This document shows positions 48,201 through 58,708 of a stretch of DNA of 64,000 bases, piece after piece. The stretch covers positions 5,476,565 through 5,540,564 of the forward strand of contig JAKZAN010000001.1 in NCBI GenBank assembly GCA_023053545.1, given 5' to 3'. The notes beneath the pieces were generated by a model, which was not told where the DNA came from, did no database searches, and saw only the letters and a program-made list of their open reading frames with translations. Within the stretch, counting starts at the first letter, position 1. The number at the start of each line of letters is the position of its first letter. The position numbers and the translations under genes were made by a program. This stretch comes from Lepidurus packardi (lineage: Eukaryota; Arthropoda; Branchiopoda; Notostraca; Triopsidae).

Positions 48201-51200
48201 GCATATAGAAAAGTATGTATCCTCCGAAGGAAGCAATGTATTGATACAGAAAGAACAACGAGCTAAAGATCGAAACCTCTAGAGAAAGTAACTGAGAACA
48301 AGCCAATTATTCATGACTATAGGTCTGGGAACCGGCAAGCTGTGTTTGCTTCCTTCCGTAGCGCTTCTAATTGCTTTTTGCCGTGCAAAGAGATGTCGCC
48401 ATCATAGTATTTTCTTTCTTGTTTCTATAATGGTTTCTACTGTCCGTGTCAAAGTTGCTTTAAGCTGTGCTTACCGTCCCAAACATGTGGGAAGTAGAGC
48501 TTTTTCACAGTAATAGATTAAGTGTTATTACTTCCAAGTAGAGCGTTGGAAATATCCGGCTAACCTTGAATAAATTATAGGAGGATAAAGGTGAATGATT
48601 GATGGCGACTGCAGTGCGGAAAAAAGGGGTATGAGTTTACGTGCGAGATAAGCAAAGGTAGGAAAAACAGGAAAAACCTTGATGCGTAGAATTAAAGCGC
48701 ATTTCTATCAATAAAGGCAAGGAAGCTGCTAAACGTGTTCGTGGCCTTACGCTGAAGATAATATGTGGAATTAATGTGACAAGTCTAGTAATGGATTGTC
48801 AGAAAGCTTTAGCGCTGGCATAGAAAACTAGACACTGAAGCTTACAAGCATACGGAAGCCGCCAGAAATATCAATAAAATGTTGTCAAAGACCCTAAATA
48901 CAAGGCGGTTCAAACGCAATGCGAGTCCTTAATTAACCTGTCGACCATACTGTTTAAAAGCTCGTGCCTATCTCTCCGGCGTGTCATCAGTTCCAACGTT
49001 GAGTGTCTTTGTTGTAGCAAACAAGTATTGAATTTCTGCCAGGAGCCTTGCAGCCATTGATGCGTGTTCCCATTGTCTTTAAACCTCGCTATTACCCGTT
49101 TTCTAAGATCTCAACTAACATGCCTCTTTTTTTCGAGCCATAACTCATTCTACCATTCGTGTCGTGACAATTTCACTCACGGTTTGTTTTCGGAAGTGTA
49201 TTTCAGACACCTCGACTATTTTTCTGAATTTTTAGTAACTTTAAGACGTTCCCCTTTAGCCGAGGATGTTTAAGAATCTCAAGAGTCATCATTAGGGACC
49301 TATATTTCTTTCCTGCTGGGAAATTTGCAACTTAAAAACCTGACGCATTCACTGCATTTTATTTTCAAGTAACGAAGTTATTGTTGCCTTCAACGTAAAC
49401 CTCTTGGAAGTTATCATGGTTTAGATTAGAACAGGTAGAAGGGACTCAACATTAAGAAAACATATGACTAAGTCTGTTTATCTTGCTCAGACCACAGGAC
49501 GCTTCTTTTCCAGGTATTAGCAGCACTGACAACATTGGGGTGTTGTTTTAATCCGTTATTTTGCCTTACCTGGAACCAGGAAACCAGATAGGTATAAGCA
49601 ACATTGTTTTAACTTTTTCTTTCCACGACTACATCTAGCAAAGATGACTGTCAAGGGCGCTGAAGCATTGAGATTAAATTACGAGAGTCGCTAGCGTCTA
49701 ATTAAATTAATAAATCCTCCAAAATTAGTCCTTGGCGAACGTTTATCCGTCTAGAGGCCTTGAACGCGTCTTGAATGCTATTTTCAAGTTGAAATCTGAG
49801 AAATTTCGTGCAAAAAAAATGTTGGTATTAGCCAAGCTTTTACTGGCGAAACTTTTTGTCGCTTTCAGACTCAAAAGAGATAAAAGTAGTAATAGCAAAA
49901 TTTCTATATTAGCTCCACATCCTTGCTGCTATTAGGAGGGCGTTCCCCAAGAGCGAGCTATTAATATAACAGTGTATCCTTTATGGTTATGGATCTCTTG
50001 GTTTTTGTTAGGAAGTACGTTACTACCTGTTAATAATGATATCATGTGCCAAGTCTTGCTGGTATTGATCTGTAATCGCAGCTAGATGACCACCCATGGA
50101 GACACACGTTTGCTCCGCTTCCTGCCATATCAAAGGTGTGTTTATCAGTTGCATACATTGTTGTTCCACGTGCACCCAGCCGTAGTCGCAGCCTCCAACC
50201 AAAACTGCGTCTACCGCTGCACTGTATTCCACCCAAACCGCTTCCCACGGCCAATTTTTATCTATTTGCTTAAGGTTCACAAGTAAGGTGTTAGAATCTG
50301 ATAAATGTTGCTTGGAAGAAGAAGTTGCACCAAGCTGTGGTGAGTTTAGACAAGACACTGTCACTCCCGAAGCGTCATCCATTTCTAATTCCATGAACAT
50401 GCACCCTACGTTGTTCTCGGGTTCCGTGGGTCCTACTGTTCTGGGTAGGTTGACGTGACTCCCAGTAGAGATTGTTGCAGCATGGGTCGTCACAGAGCTG
50501 CAACTTGGATGGCCAGTACACATTAATTGCACTTTGAATTGCACTTGGTAACCGTAAGGTATGTGAATTCGAAATTGGCACTCGCTTCCCTTTTTCACAT
50601 CAAGGGGCCCTTGTGACGCACTCAATTGCCAACGGCCCGTCCTCTGGGTCCAAAGAAAATTGTCACAAGGACCCATACGAAGAAAGGACATGTTAAATCC
50701 ACTTTTCTTGTCCTCGAGTGCACTCATATGAACACTTAATAGGGTCCAATTGGCATACGTTCGTGTCACTAGGGTCGCTGTTGGGTAATCTTCTAACAAC
50801 CCACAGTAATGACGCAGGATGTGCGTTTGGGAGGTATTGACGTTAAAGTGCTCGATTACATCAGAGTAAGCCTTGGTAGACGATAAATTAGAAGCCTGGG
50901 TTAATGTAAGACCACTTTTTAGCCCATTAGCACAAGCTACACTTTTCATTTGCAACTGGGTGAATTGCAGTTCCAAAGCGCGTGGAGAGTTATCGCTGCT
51001 GCTCGTTGAATTGTACAGTGGAATGTAAATCTGACAGTGACGGTAATGCGAAGATGGGGGCAAATGTGTTGAAGAGATGTGTGAAGTTGTGGCCAACGTA
51101 AATAACTGACAATCTGCAAAACCAAAGCTATGTTAGCTACAAAAGGTCGCTATCAGCCACCGTCTCGTCATCTATTTTCAAGTTCTGCTAAAACCTTGAC

Positions 51201-54200
51201 ATGCACTTCAAATTTCAAGGTTCCTATTGAAATAACATGCCTCAAATATGTGGCTGAAATATAACATACTAAAGAAACAACAGCAGTTATGAGGGAAGGC
51301 AAACAACAAGTTATTCATAGATTATAAAGCTTGTTTAGATAGCCAGCCCTGTTTTATTTAGCTAGAAAACAATATTGCGGTCCGAAGATGGCGCTGACTT
51401 GCACCGGTAGGGTTTCCCTTTTCGCTTAACTTGTTTACAGTTTATCCATGGAAATGAACTTACCTCGCAACACAGGGAAAGTGACTAACCGCCCACGTAC
51501 TCGCCCAGAGCTTTCGAGCCAGAAAACACTAGAATATAAGTATTAAATAGCGCAAAAAAGAGCTGAGCCAGAAAATCTGAAAGAGCTCAAAGAAGCTTTC
51601 GCCTTTGTTTTAATTAGGTATAGCAAAGGGGAGTCTTTTCCACCACAAACTTCGTGCAGCTATAAAGCTTGTTAAAGTAATAGCTGTAAGGCTTTTCAGG
51701 GAGAGAAAAAAAAGGTACAATTTATGTGGTTTCAACATTGTTCCCTAAAAGAAGCACAATCTATAGAATCGCCCTCCGGTTTCCACATCAGGAATCGATA
51801 ATGTAAGAAAAAGGTTAAACAAAATAGTATCGGTCTTGTTTAGAAAAGGTGTAATAATTGTCTGTTTGTGGAGGAAGCATTACTTGTTGTAAAAATAGTT
51901 ATTTTTCAATCTCTTGTTATTCTGAGGAAGGATAGTTTGGGGACGTTTAGAATGACGAGTTCTTTCATTGTCCAATAATGATATTTTAAAATGAAAGGGA
52001 GTAAACCGGGAAGGGAGAGACAGGAAAAAAATGGGCTAGTCTATTAGACAAATGCATTCGTGTATATGTACCTGAACGTCACCTGGTCCGCACGTTCATC
52101 GATCCGGCATGGAAACGAGGTAACGCGCGTGGGACCTATGAGCCAGCCGTCTTCTGCCTTTGTGTCGGCGGCGAAACCAGGAAGGAAATTTGGACTCCGA
52201 GTGGCCGTCGTGCTAGTGCGACGTATTTCGGATCCGAGTCGCCGACGCCGGCGTTTCTGGTCAAAGGTCATAGGGCAGTGTCTCACCAAATGACTCTTAT
52301 TGGGAGCAATGGGCCACCACGTACCGCCGGAAATTTCTGTCACCCATTCCAGACCACTTTCCGTTCCTTCGACTTTCACTGCAAAAACATAATGTGGGAT
52401 GTTTAAAAAATTAGAGGAGATGATAACCTTATGCACAGCCCACAATCAAAAGGTTGCTCAATATTTAGAATAGGCGGAGGTGTAATGTTCAAAACATGTT
52501 CAAAAGCGTTCCTTATTGAGGAGGGGCTCTTTAGGAAAGGAAAGACGCACTTGAGAATCCTCACAAGACAAGCTGGATCAACAGCCTATTGTTTGGGTTC
52601 CTTATGTACTACTGAAAGAAAATCGGAGTACATTAAAGAGGTGGTCTTCGAAAGTAGATGTTGGAAGTGTTGTGCTTGAGCATCAAGAAAAAAATAGAAG
52701 GGATATACTGCTTGTCAGATAATCCATCCTTTGATACATTTGGGGCTTACTTCTGCTGCTCTAAACCTCACACTTGAAAGCTTAGTTTTTAGGAAAATTT
52801 ATCTAGCCTCCTCTTGCCAAAATGCGATTCGATATGCACTCAAAACGGAGATAGTGTTATGTCATGTGTTATTGTTCCTTTCTTGGAAAATGTCCGGATG
52901 CTCAGTTTCAAACCTGGGTAGTTGCCCTTTGGGTTATGCACGTTGTCCGTATAAAATTCTAGTGAATTATTTCCGCGCGATTTCCGGAAATTCATTGCCG
53001 TGACGCGGTTCGCGATTCTTGGTGATCATAGAAGTTTGATGTATCGTACTATTCTATTTTCTTGTCTATTCACCGTCAAGTCTTAAGGAGATTCATGGCT
53101 ACATCTCGTAGACTATCTCGCTATAAATTCTTGAGTTTATTTATTATTTAATAACTTTTGGATTTGCGCGTAACTAAGTAAGCTATTTAAAATACAAAAT
53201 AAAATAAATTAAATTCATTATTACCGTTCGCGGTTTGGAATTCTAATGAGCAAATAATTTGGTGTATTAACTATATCCACCTTTTTGAGGTGCAGCATGA
53301 AATCTTATATCTGTTTTGCTTATACGTTGTGCAACAAGCTTGTTAGAGTCTTTTTCTCGAGGGGAAGCTGATATGTCTTCGGGATGGTCTTATTTGCGAA
53401 CAGGGAAAGAGAACTAGAAAGGAAAGTCAAGGAACTAAAAAGGGAAGGGTTTCAGACCGGACTGTTTACTTTGCAGCGTCATGTTTCCCTCTTTCTTTTT
53501 TAAAAAAGCGCACGATTTACAGACATGTTTGCCAATCTATCCTAACTTTCCTATCGTGTACTGTAGCAATACAAAATGCCCGGAGCTAGGGTTCGCGTGT
53601 TATAGATTGTACTTTAATAGGAACCCCACCTCCCGTGACCCAGTTATGGCGGCGATACTTTAGTAGGATTGACATTAAGTCTTATTTCTAAGTGTACTAA
53701 AGACAATATAGGTTTTGTCAACCACCTAGGACAAGCACCCTAGTACGCCCTAATATGAACATATAGGGGTAAGATGAGTTCATTGATTTCCAATATTCCT
53801 TCCCGATCGTAAACCTCATTTGACCTGAGCGCCATTGCGACTGTAACTTTTGCATATCAAGCAGCTTTAAGAAATTTTTTTTAATGTTTTCTCTCCCGAT
53901 TTATTTTCTAAGAGAAAAGTCGAAATTGATCTTTCCCAATGGATTTTTAGCGTTCTATATACAAATCATGTTATGTCTGTCCTGGGAGAAGGAAAAATGA
54001 TATGCAAAGCTGCATGAAGTAGTTATCTTTTGTGTTATGTCTGTTTGCTGCACCGGAATGGAAGTGTTTGGCCAAGTGTTTTTGAACAGCTTTGCTGAAA
54101 AAAAGAAAGACAAAAAATTGAAAAGATCAAAGAAAACTTTTTTTGGTACTTTTTCCCCGCAGGGAATAGAGAAGCTGTGTCGCATGGAAACGTCCGTCGT

Positions 54201-54958
54201 AAGAAAAAGCTTTAATTTAATGATTAAATGGAAGTAGTGACGAGTATCCAACTGACTCTAAAGCACGACCGGAGATTACATGTTCCGTCTGTTGTGTACC
54301 CCTTTCAACACAAGAATCATGCCGGTCCTACAAGAGGAGAGACAGTGAACCTCCCAAATGGGTTGGTTGATTTGATTGCAACCCCAGAGAGTTTTTCTTT
54401 CCCTTCCTTGAAATGTGGTCATAGATCGAAGGTAGGTAAGAATACAGTGTTTCTATTACTGTGCTAATAAGAAAGTCTATTCCCCTTGACTTGTGCTGTA
54501 ATGCTCCTACCTGTGTAGCTCAGCCCGGACAAGAGTCCTGACCTCGTGCCAAATGCTTCATGCTCGATTCGTAGTACAAATACGTGATCATTCAAGCCTT
54601 GGGAAACGTGTTCTGCTGTGTCGTCTTGGTTACCACACAAGCTGCTCCACCATAATGATTTAAAAGGGCTTCCCTCTGTTTCGGTGGCATCGTAATCTTC
54701 AACCTTACTGGAATCAAACAAGGGAGGGTCATAAGGATCCAATTCTCTGATGTCTGGGACCACAATTTGCTCCACTTCTAGCTGCTTCTCTTGCCGCTTC
54801 CATCTCGTGCGGCTGTTGAGCCGATTACTACTGTCCGGAACGGATCTTTCGGGCTCACTAATGACTCGGCTAGCAACCCAGTCGACTGATAACGGCAGAA
54901 CACACAGACTGAGGACAGTGATATGCCAGCAATACCTCCAGCATCGAAACCACTCCAT
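36264..54958 (-). CDS. Giant CUB / C-type lectin / EGF single-pass receptor
   Basis: There are 22 coding exons: 54511-54958, 52072-52378, 51464-51528, 50027-51113, 46976-47076, 46522-46728, 45954-46155, 44091-44293, 43846-43961, 43616-43742, 43397-43510, 42661-42952, 42389-42604 (end uncertain by one base), 41879-42193, 41312-41731, 41082-41222, 40780-40998, 40497-40691, 40137-40439, 37064-40088, 36643-37008, 36264-36588. Phases agree at every junction, giving about 2,930 residues. Order: signal peptide (about 1-28), degenerate CUB-like region (100-575), C-type lectin 1 (581-735, FEWTSG, YWNDRKC, FLCQ), CUB (750-873), C-type lectin 2 (877-990, GYFCQ), CUB (1010-1120), CUB (1126-1265), CUB-like (1267-1406), three EGF (1425-1530), helix (about 1549-1571), Ser/Pro-rich tail. 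It is probably a surface recognition or adhesion receptor. I do not recognise a named orthologue. The signal peptide favours ATG 54958 over upstream non-ATG codons. Confidence 0.85.
37064..40088 (-). other. 3-kb exon encoding most of the receptor's cytoplasmic tail
   Basis: This single 3,025-nt exon encodes about 1,008 residues of predicted disorder: Ser/Thr/Pro-rich, many SP/TP dipeptides, and proline runs such as SPKPKPPPL and TPLPSPSHTPLP that could bind SH3 domains. There are a few tyrosines in acidic or small-residue settings (GLYDYPSS, NVYETL, SGYSSMASP). No catalytic domain is visible. The flanking introns are canonical (TAG|GGTCG acceptor upstream, CCTAG|GTAAG donor downstream). It is part of the receptor gene at 36264-54958. 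Confidence 0.85.
40692..40779 (-). other. GC-AG intron in the third EGF domain
   Basis: On the minus strand the exon ends AAAG at 40780 and the intron begins GCAAGT, the usual consensus of the GC-AG minority class. It ends CTTGTAG, 88 nt long. Splicing here restores the EGF ending CHAWWKGPRCE with its sixth cysteine. GT alternatives in the area either read into stops or leave a 37-nt intron. Confidence 0.75.
44294..45953 (-). other. Receptor intron 7 (1.7 kb)
   Basis: It splits a CUB domain between LEYEEQ and CSYDYLEIW, with donor CA|GTAAG and acceptor TTTTTCAG|G. No coding content was recognised inside. Confidence 0.7.
47077..50026 (-). other. Receptor intron 4 (2.95 kb)
   Basis: It splits C-type lectin 1. 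The + strand frame at 47529-47816 (95 codons, non-ATG start) has no domain. Two adjacent GTAATTAC homeodomain-type cores occur near 47333-47350. Nothing else is recognised. Confidence 0.65.
52379..54510 (-). other. Receptor intron 1 (2.1 kb)
   Basis: First coding intron, with donor ACAG|GTAGG and acceptor TTTTTGCAG. It is the usual place for regulatory sequence, but no specific motif cluster was recognised. Confidence 0.65.
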
Positions 54959-55350
54959 TTTGGGAGGTGGTGTGCGATTCTTCGCGGGGAAGAATTTTGC
55001 ACGTTCAACAATGCAACATGTGGAGAGATCTGGCAGCTGATTTCTGGCAGCACATGCAGGGTCCACATTGGGGTAACAAACTGAAGGGAAGTACGGTAGA
55101 GGGTCTTCCCTTAAAGCACACCTGCGACCCGAACTGGGTGCTTCAGTGTTGCGTCGTAGCAATACGCAGAAATGCGCAGACTCGCAGAGTTATAGGCGTA
55201 CTTATTAGAGTGATATAACTCAGGGGAGAAGGAGTGCTGTTTGAAGGGGCTTCTTAGCCACGCGGCCCCTGGAAATCGATGTCAGACATCAGTATGATCC
55301 AGGCAGCTGTTTTTGGGAGAAATAGGAGGAAAAGTAGAGCAAAGAATTGG
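54959..55350. other. 5' flank of the receptor gene
   Basis: The receptor frame stays open upstream of the ATG to about 55162 without a methionine that would keep the signal peptide N-terminal, so this is probably 5' UTR and promoter. No clear TATA box was found. Confidence 0.4.
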
Positions 55351-55352
55351 GT

Positions 55353-55430
55353 ATAGTGTAAAGTTTCTGTTCCTTTGTGCCGATACCTTATACGTTCATT
55401 AATACCACGCTTTATGAATGTTGCACCACA
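55353..55430. repeat. Direct repeat A, copy 1
   Basis: This 78-bp segment matches 55853-55931 at about 80 percent by eye. Shared phrases are AGTGTAA, TTCTG, TTAATACCACG and TTATGAATGTTGCACCA. It directly precedes repeat B copy 1. Confidence 0.8.
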
Positions 55431-55445
55431 TGGATCATTAATAAT

Positions 55446-55800
55446 GCCTTTGTATATGTGATGTGCACAAAAGGAAAGAGACTTCCAGTTCTACTTTGTT
55501 ATTTATTTCTGTTTCGTAAGAACTGAAGCTCACACGAGTTAGTGTTAAAGCTACAGCTGTTGCTTCAACTGCGATATAATTTTCAATGAGATATTTAATT
55601 AGATAGCATATGAAATGCCCTTGTGGAGTCTGTAGCACTTTGCATGACACTAAATAGCATCTCTGCGTAGATAGGTAAATAAAGGGTTGTGGAGTCTACA
55701 ACAAAGACAACTACTTCAAACACAATTCAAACCCAGGGATAGAAAACCCTCAGGAAACGTTTGAATCCAGTAGGTTCTTCCACTAAGGCAACACCACCTG
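55446..55800. repeat. Direct repeat B, copy 1
   Basis: About 355 bp matching 58075-58438 in the same orientation at roughly 75-80 percent by eye. Shared blocks are GACTTCCAGTTCTAC, TTGTTATTTATTT, GTTTCGTAAG, ATAATTTTCAAT, CAGGAAACGTTTGAATCC and CACCACCTGA. No open frame is conserved between the copies, so it is a non-coding duplication. Confidence 0.88.
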
Positions 55801-55852
55801 AAATACAGTGTAGCAATTCAAATATATCTATTATTATAAATATAATATATAG

Positions 55853-55931
55853 TATACAGTGTAAGGTTTCTGCTCGCTTGTGCGATACCCTACATATTTA
55901 TTAATACCACGTCTTATGAATGTTGCACCAT
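55853..55931. repeat. Direct repeat A, copy 2
   Basis: Second copy of segment A, separated from B copy 1 by about 50 bp of AT-rich sequence. In this unit the A copy is about 2.1 kb away from its B copy, so sequence was inserted here or lost from unit 1. Confidence 0.8.
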
Positions 55932-56269
55932 AAGCAAGATTATATAGTTATTGGATTGTGCAATTTTAAGGCTAAAAGAACTTGTACCATATCACTAACT
56001 GCACTGATCTCTTGGTACTATTTAATATCTGTACTAGTTATCAATTGCCATGTGTTTATATGAATTTCAGATTTAATGTATTTACCTTAGGTGTTTAACT
56101 TTCATGGCTTTCTGGGTTGGGCATAGAGAAAAAGGAGAAGACTTATTGAACGACGCTAGATACGATTTCTTGCTGCTTTCAGGTACCAATGGATTCTGGC
56201 TGAGAATCTGGTAGTCGTATGCATTACGCTTCAAGTACGAACCCTCCAACTGCGGCTGTCGTACTTTAA

Positions 56270-56787
56270 GGGTGCGTTCCAATTGCGAACTCGACTAGGG
56301 AGTTGAGTTTTCCGGACTCGGGCTGAGTAAACCTGCGTCCCAATAGGCACATGTACTATTCAATCGGGTTATTGTTGGAATCGATATAACATGTAATCAG
56401 AGACAATGAATCGCTGTATTGCACTCAATGATACAATACTACTTCATTTAAAATTTAAAAGTGAAAATTTAAGGAAAGGATAATATTTCTAAAAATATAT
56501 TTTTATGTGACGATACAATAAGATAATATAACTGTAAACGAAAAGAGTGAAAATGCTTGAAAAGCTTTGTTTTGTTTACATGGAACCACGACTCCACCTA
56601 GCACCCAGACGCGAAACGTCCCCCAACTCGCTTCTGCTGTGTTCAACCCTGATCCAAAGTGCAGTCGAACAACCCTTCCCCAAACTCCGCTTTCAACCCG
56701 AGTTTGGCCAATTGAAACAGGCGAGTTCTGGATCCCGGGTTGAAAACCTACTTCAACCCGGGTTGAACCGCCAATTGGAACGAACCC
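56270..56787. mobile_element. MITE, PIF/Harbinger-like (518 bp)
   Basis: The left end GGGTGCGTTCCAATTG and the right end, read on the opposite strand as GGGTTCGTTCCAATTGG, form terminal inverted repeats with one mismatch in 16 bp. Both sides are flanked by TAA (56267-56269 and 56788-56790), the 3-bp TWA target duplication of the PIF/Harbinger superfamily. The interior has no transposase and carries repeated CAACCCGGGTTGAA-type subterminal palindromes near the right end. It is a non-autonomous element. The family assignment rests on target site and TIR shape only. Confidence 0.72.
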
Positions 56788-56790
56788 TAA

Positions 56791-57510
56791 GACAAGAATG
56801 ACACAATGGAAGGGTCCCGATATTCAACATTGCAGCTTTTGAGTTCGACTTTGTATGCTATTTTCAAACTTTTTTTAGAATTTAATATAATTGAAACGCT
56901 TGTTTTCCCATGTTTTTTTTTGCTTTTCGTGTAAATGTATCCCTTCCAAACATTACTGTTACGCTCAGTTTTCCAAATCTGTTGTTTTTTTTTGTTTTTT
57001 CTTAGCTCAAAAAAATAGATTCGAAAATTATGCAAATGAGTTTTGCCCCCCTCCCCGGAATTCCTTATTTGTTGTACCCCAAACGTTCCCCGTAAAATCT
57101 AGTATCCAAAAATTTCCTTTTCTTTTATGATTTCTATTTTTTAATAAATGGGAAATTTGGGGAATTGTTTTGTATTAAGAAAACAAAACGCTAATAAGGG
57201 TGTGTTCTATGTAAAATGGACGAACCCTATTGGTGGATTGGCCCAAAAAAGGGGCGTGACTCCTTTTCAACTTGGAAAAGCATTTTCTGGGCTTTTCACC
57301 ATAAGGAATAATGCTCTATCAAGGGGGTAAAAAATCGTGAAGAATTGCGATTTCGCCTCGCCCCTTTCCCTGTTCCCAACTCCCTTGCTCGGTTTCCTAT
57401 CTGCGATATTCGAGCACATGATGCATGATGCACAATATCGAATATGGGTATAGGGACATCCCCGGGGAGGCATTAGGAACAGAGAAAGGGAACCATTTAA
57501 TATTTCGACG
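56791..57510. other. AT-rich inserted sequence between the A and B copies
   Basis: Non-coding. It contains homopolymer T runs near 56900-57000. Part of the roughly 2.1 kb that separates repeat A copy 2 from repeat B copy 2. Confidence 0.4.
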
Positions 57511-57514
57511 GAAC

Positions 57515-57588
57515 AAAATGCATTGACTGGGTTGCGAACCCACGACCTTTTGCTTGAAAGGCTTACACCTTATCGACTTGGTCTTATT
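57515..57588 (-). pseudogene. tRNA-like sequence (degenerate tRNA or SINE head)
   Basis: The minus strand has a B-box-like GGGTTCGCAACCC hairpin (T arm) at about 57529-57541. Upstream lie an A-box-like AAGTCGATAAGG and a possible anticodon arm CCTTT...AAAGG. The anticodon loop has the wrong size and the acceptor ends do not pair well, so I do not call a functional tRNA. Truncated tRNA-derived SINEs look like this. Confidence 0.4.
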
Positions 57589-58074
57589 CTTCAGTTGCAA
57601 ATGCGTTAAAACTTCTATAAATATAACTTACGAATAAAGCTGATGTACAGTATAGGTATATTGATCCATCTTGTATTCGTTTTATACAAAAAAATTACGG
57701 CTCGCCTATAACCATTGCCTTTATTCTCTAGAAGTTCTATATTATTATATTGTATTTCTTCGTAGGTATTTCAAAATATAATTTAAAAAAAGCTTACTTG
57801 ATTTTGTTTACGGGTCAAAATCATGCAACGCAATTTTAAGGTCATGCGTTTGCTTTATATTATTTTTATTGAAAGCTCATACATACAATACATATTTTCA
57901 AATGGCAACCTACGGTCGCTATTGACCGCACTTAATTACCAGGCACGTCCATTAGTTGCGTCTTAAAGCCAAAGTTGAAAACGCCATTAAATAGCATAGC
58001 TCGGGACTCCATTTTTCCAAGATGGCGGCCAAGGGAAACTTTTTAATATGCAATTATGCAATAGCAGGACTTTC

Positions 58075-58438
58075 GCCTTTGTATACGTGATTTGCATCAC
58101 AGGAAAAAGACTTCCAGTTCTACCTTGTTATTTATTTATGTTTCGTAAGAAGAACTGAAACTCATGTAAATTAATGTTACAGCTACAGATTTAGCTGCGA
58201 CATAATTTTCAATTAGATCTTAATTAGACAACATGCAAGATGCGCTTGTGGAGGCTGCAGCACCTTTGGCTTTACATGACGCTAAAAACCGTCTCTAGAT
58301 AGATAAATAAATAAATGGCAGTAAAACCTACACTAAAGATAACTACTTCATTCCAAATCTAAACCCAGGGATCCTAAGCTCCTTCAGGAAACGTTTGAAT
58401 CCGATTGACTCTTTCTACTAATAACCAGCACCACCTGA
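58075..58438. repeat. Direct repeat B, copy 2
   Basis: Second copy of segment B. Its right end (CACCACCTGA) runs directly into a TATATAG motif upstream of the GT31 gene, so the duplicated segment includes or abuts that promoter. Confidence 0.88.
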
Positions 58439-58439
58439 C

Positions 58440-58466
58440 TATATAGAAACGGGCCACCCACTCATT
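58440..58466 (+). promoter_or_regulatory. Candidate core promoter of the GT31 gene
   Basis: TATATAG at 58440-58446 is followed by a TCATT initiator-like sequence at 58462-58466. The spacing of about 24 nt is slightly short. It lies about 245 bp before the ATG. The motif assignment is tentative. Confidence 0.35.
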
Positions 58467-58708
58467 ACGTATGACTTGAATGACCTCCAGTTTTCCCTTC
58501 ACCATCTCAACCTCCACCCATAACAGGACAATCCTACCTTATAAGGCGACGCAACCTAAATCTCGCCAAAATACACCTCGCAGTCCATACAAGGTAGGTA
58601 AGAAACCTCCCCGTAAGTCAATAAGACTACTCTCTAATAGTTCTGACATATGTTTCACGACAACTACAACTCTCGTTTTTGTACAGTGTAGTACTACAAA
58701 AATACTGA

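Noticed and set aside
56547..56801. 84-codon frame across the MITE right end
   Set aside because: It runs through the terminal inverted repeat and shows no transposase similarity.
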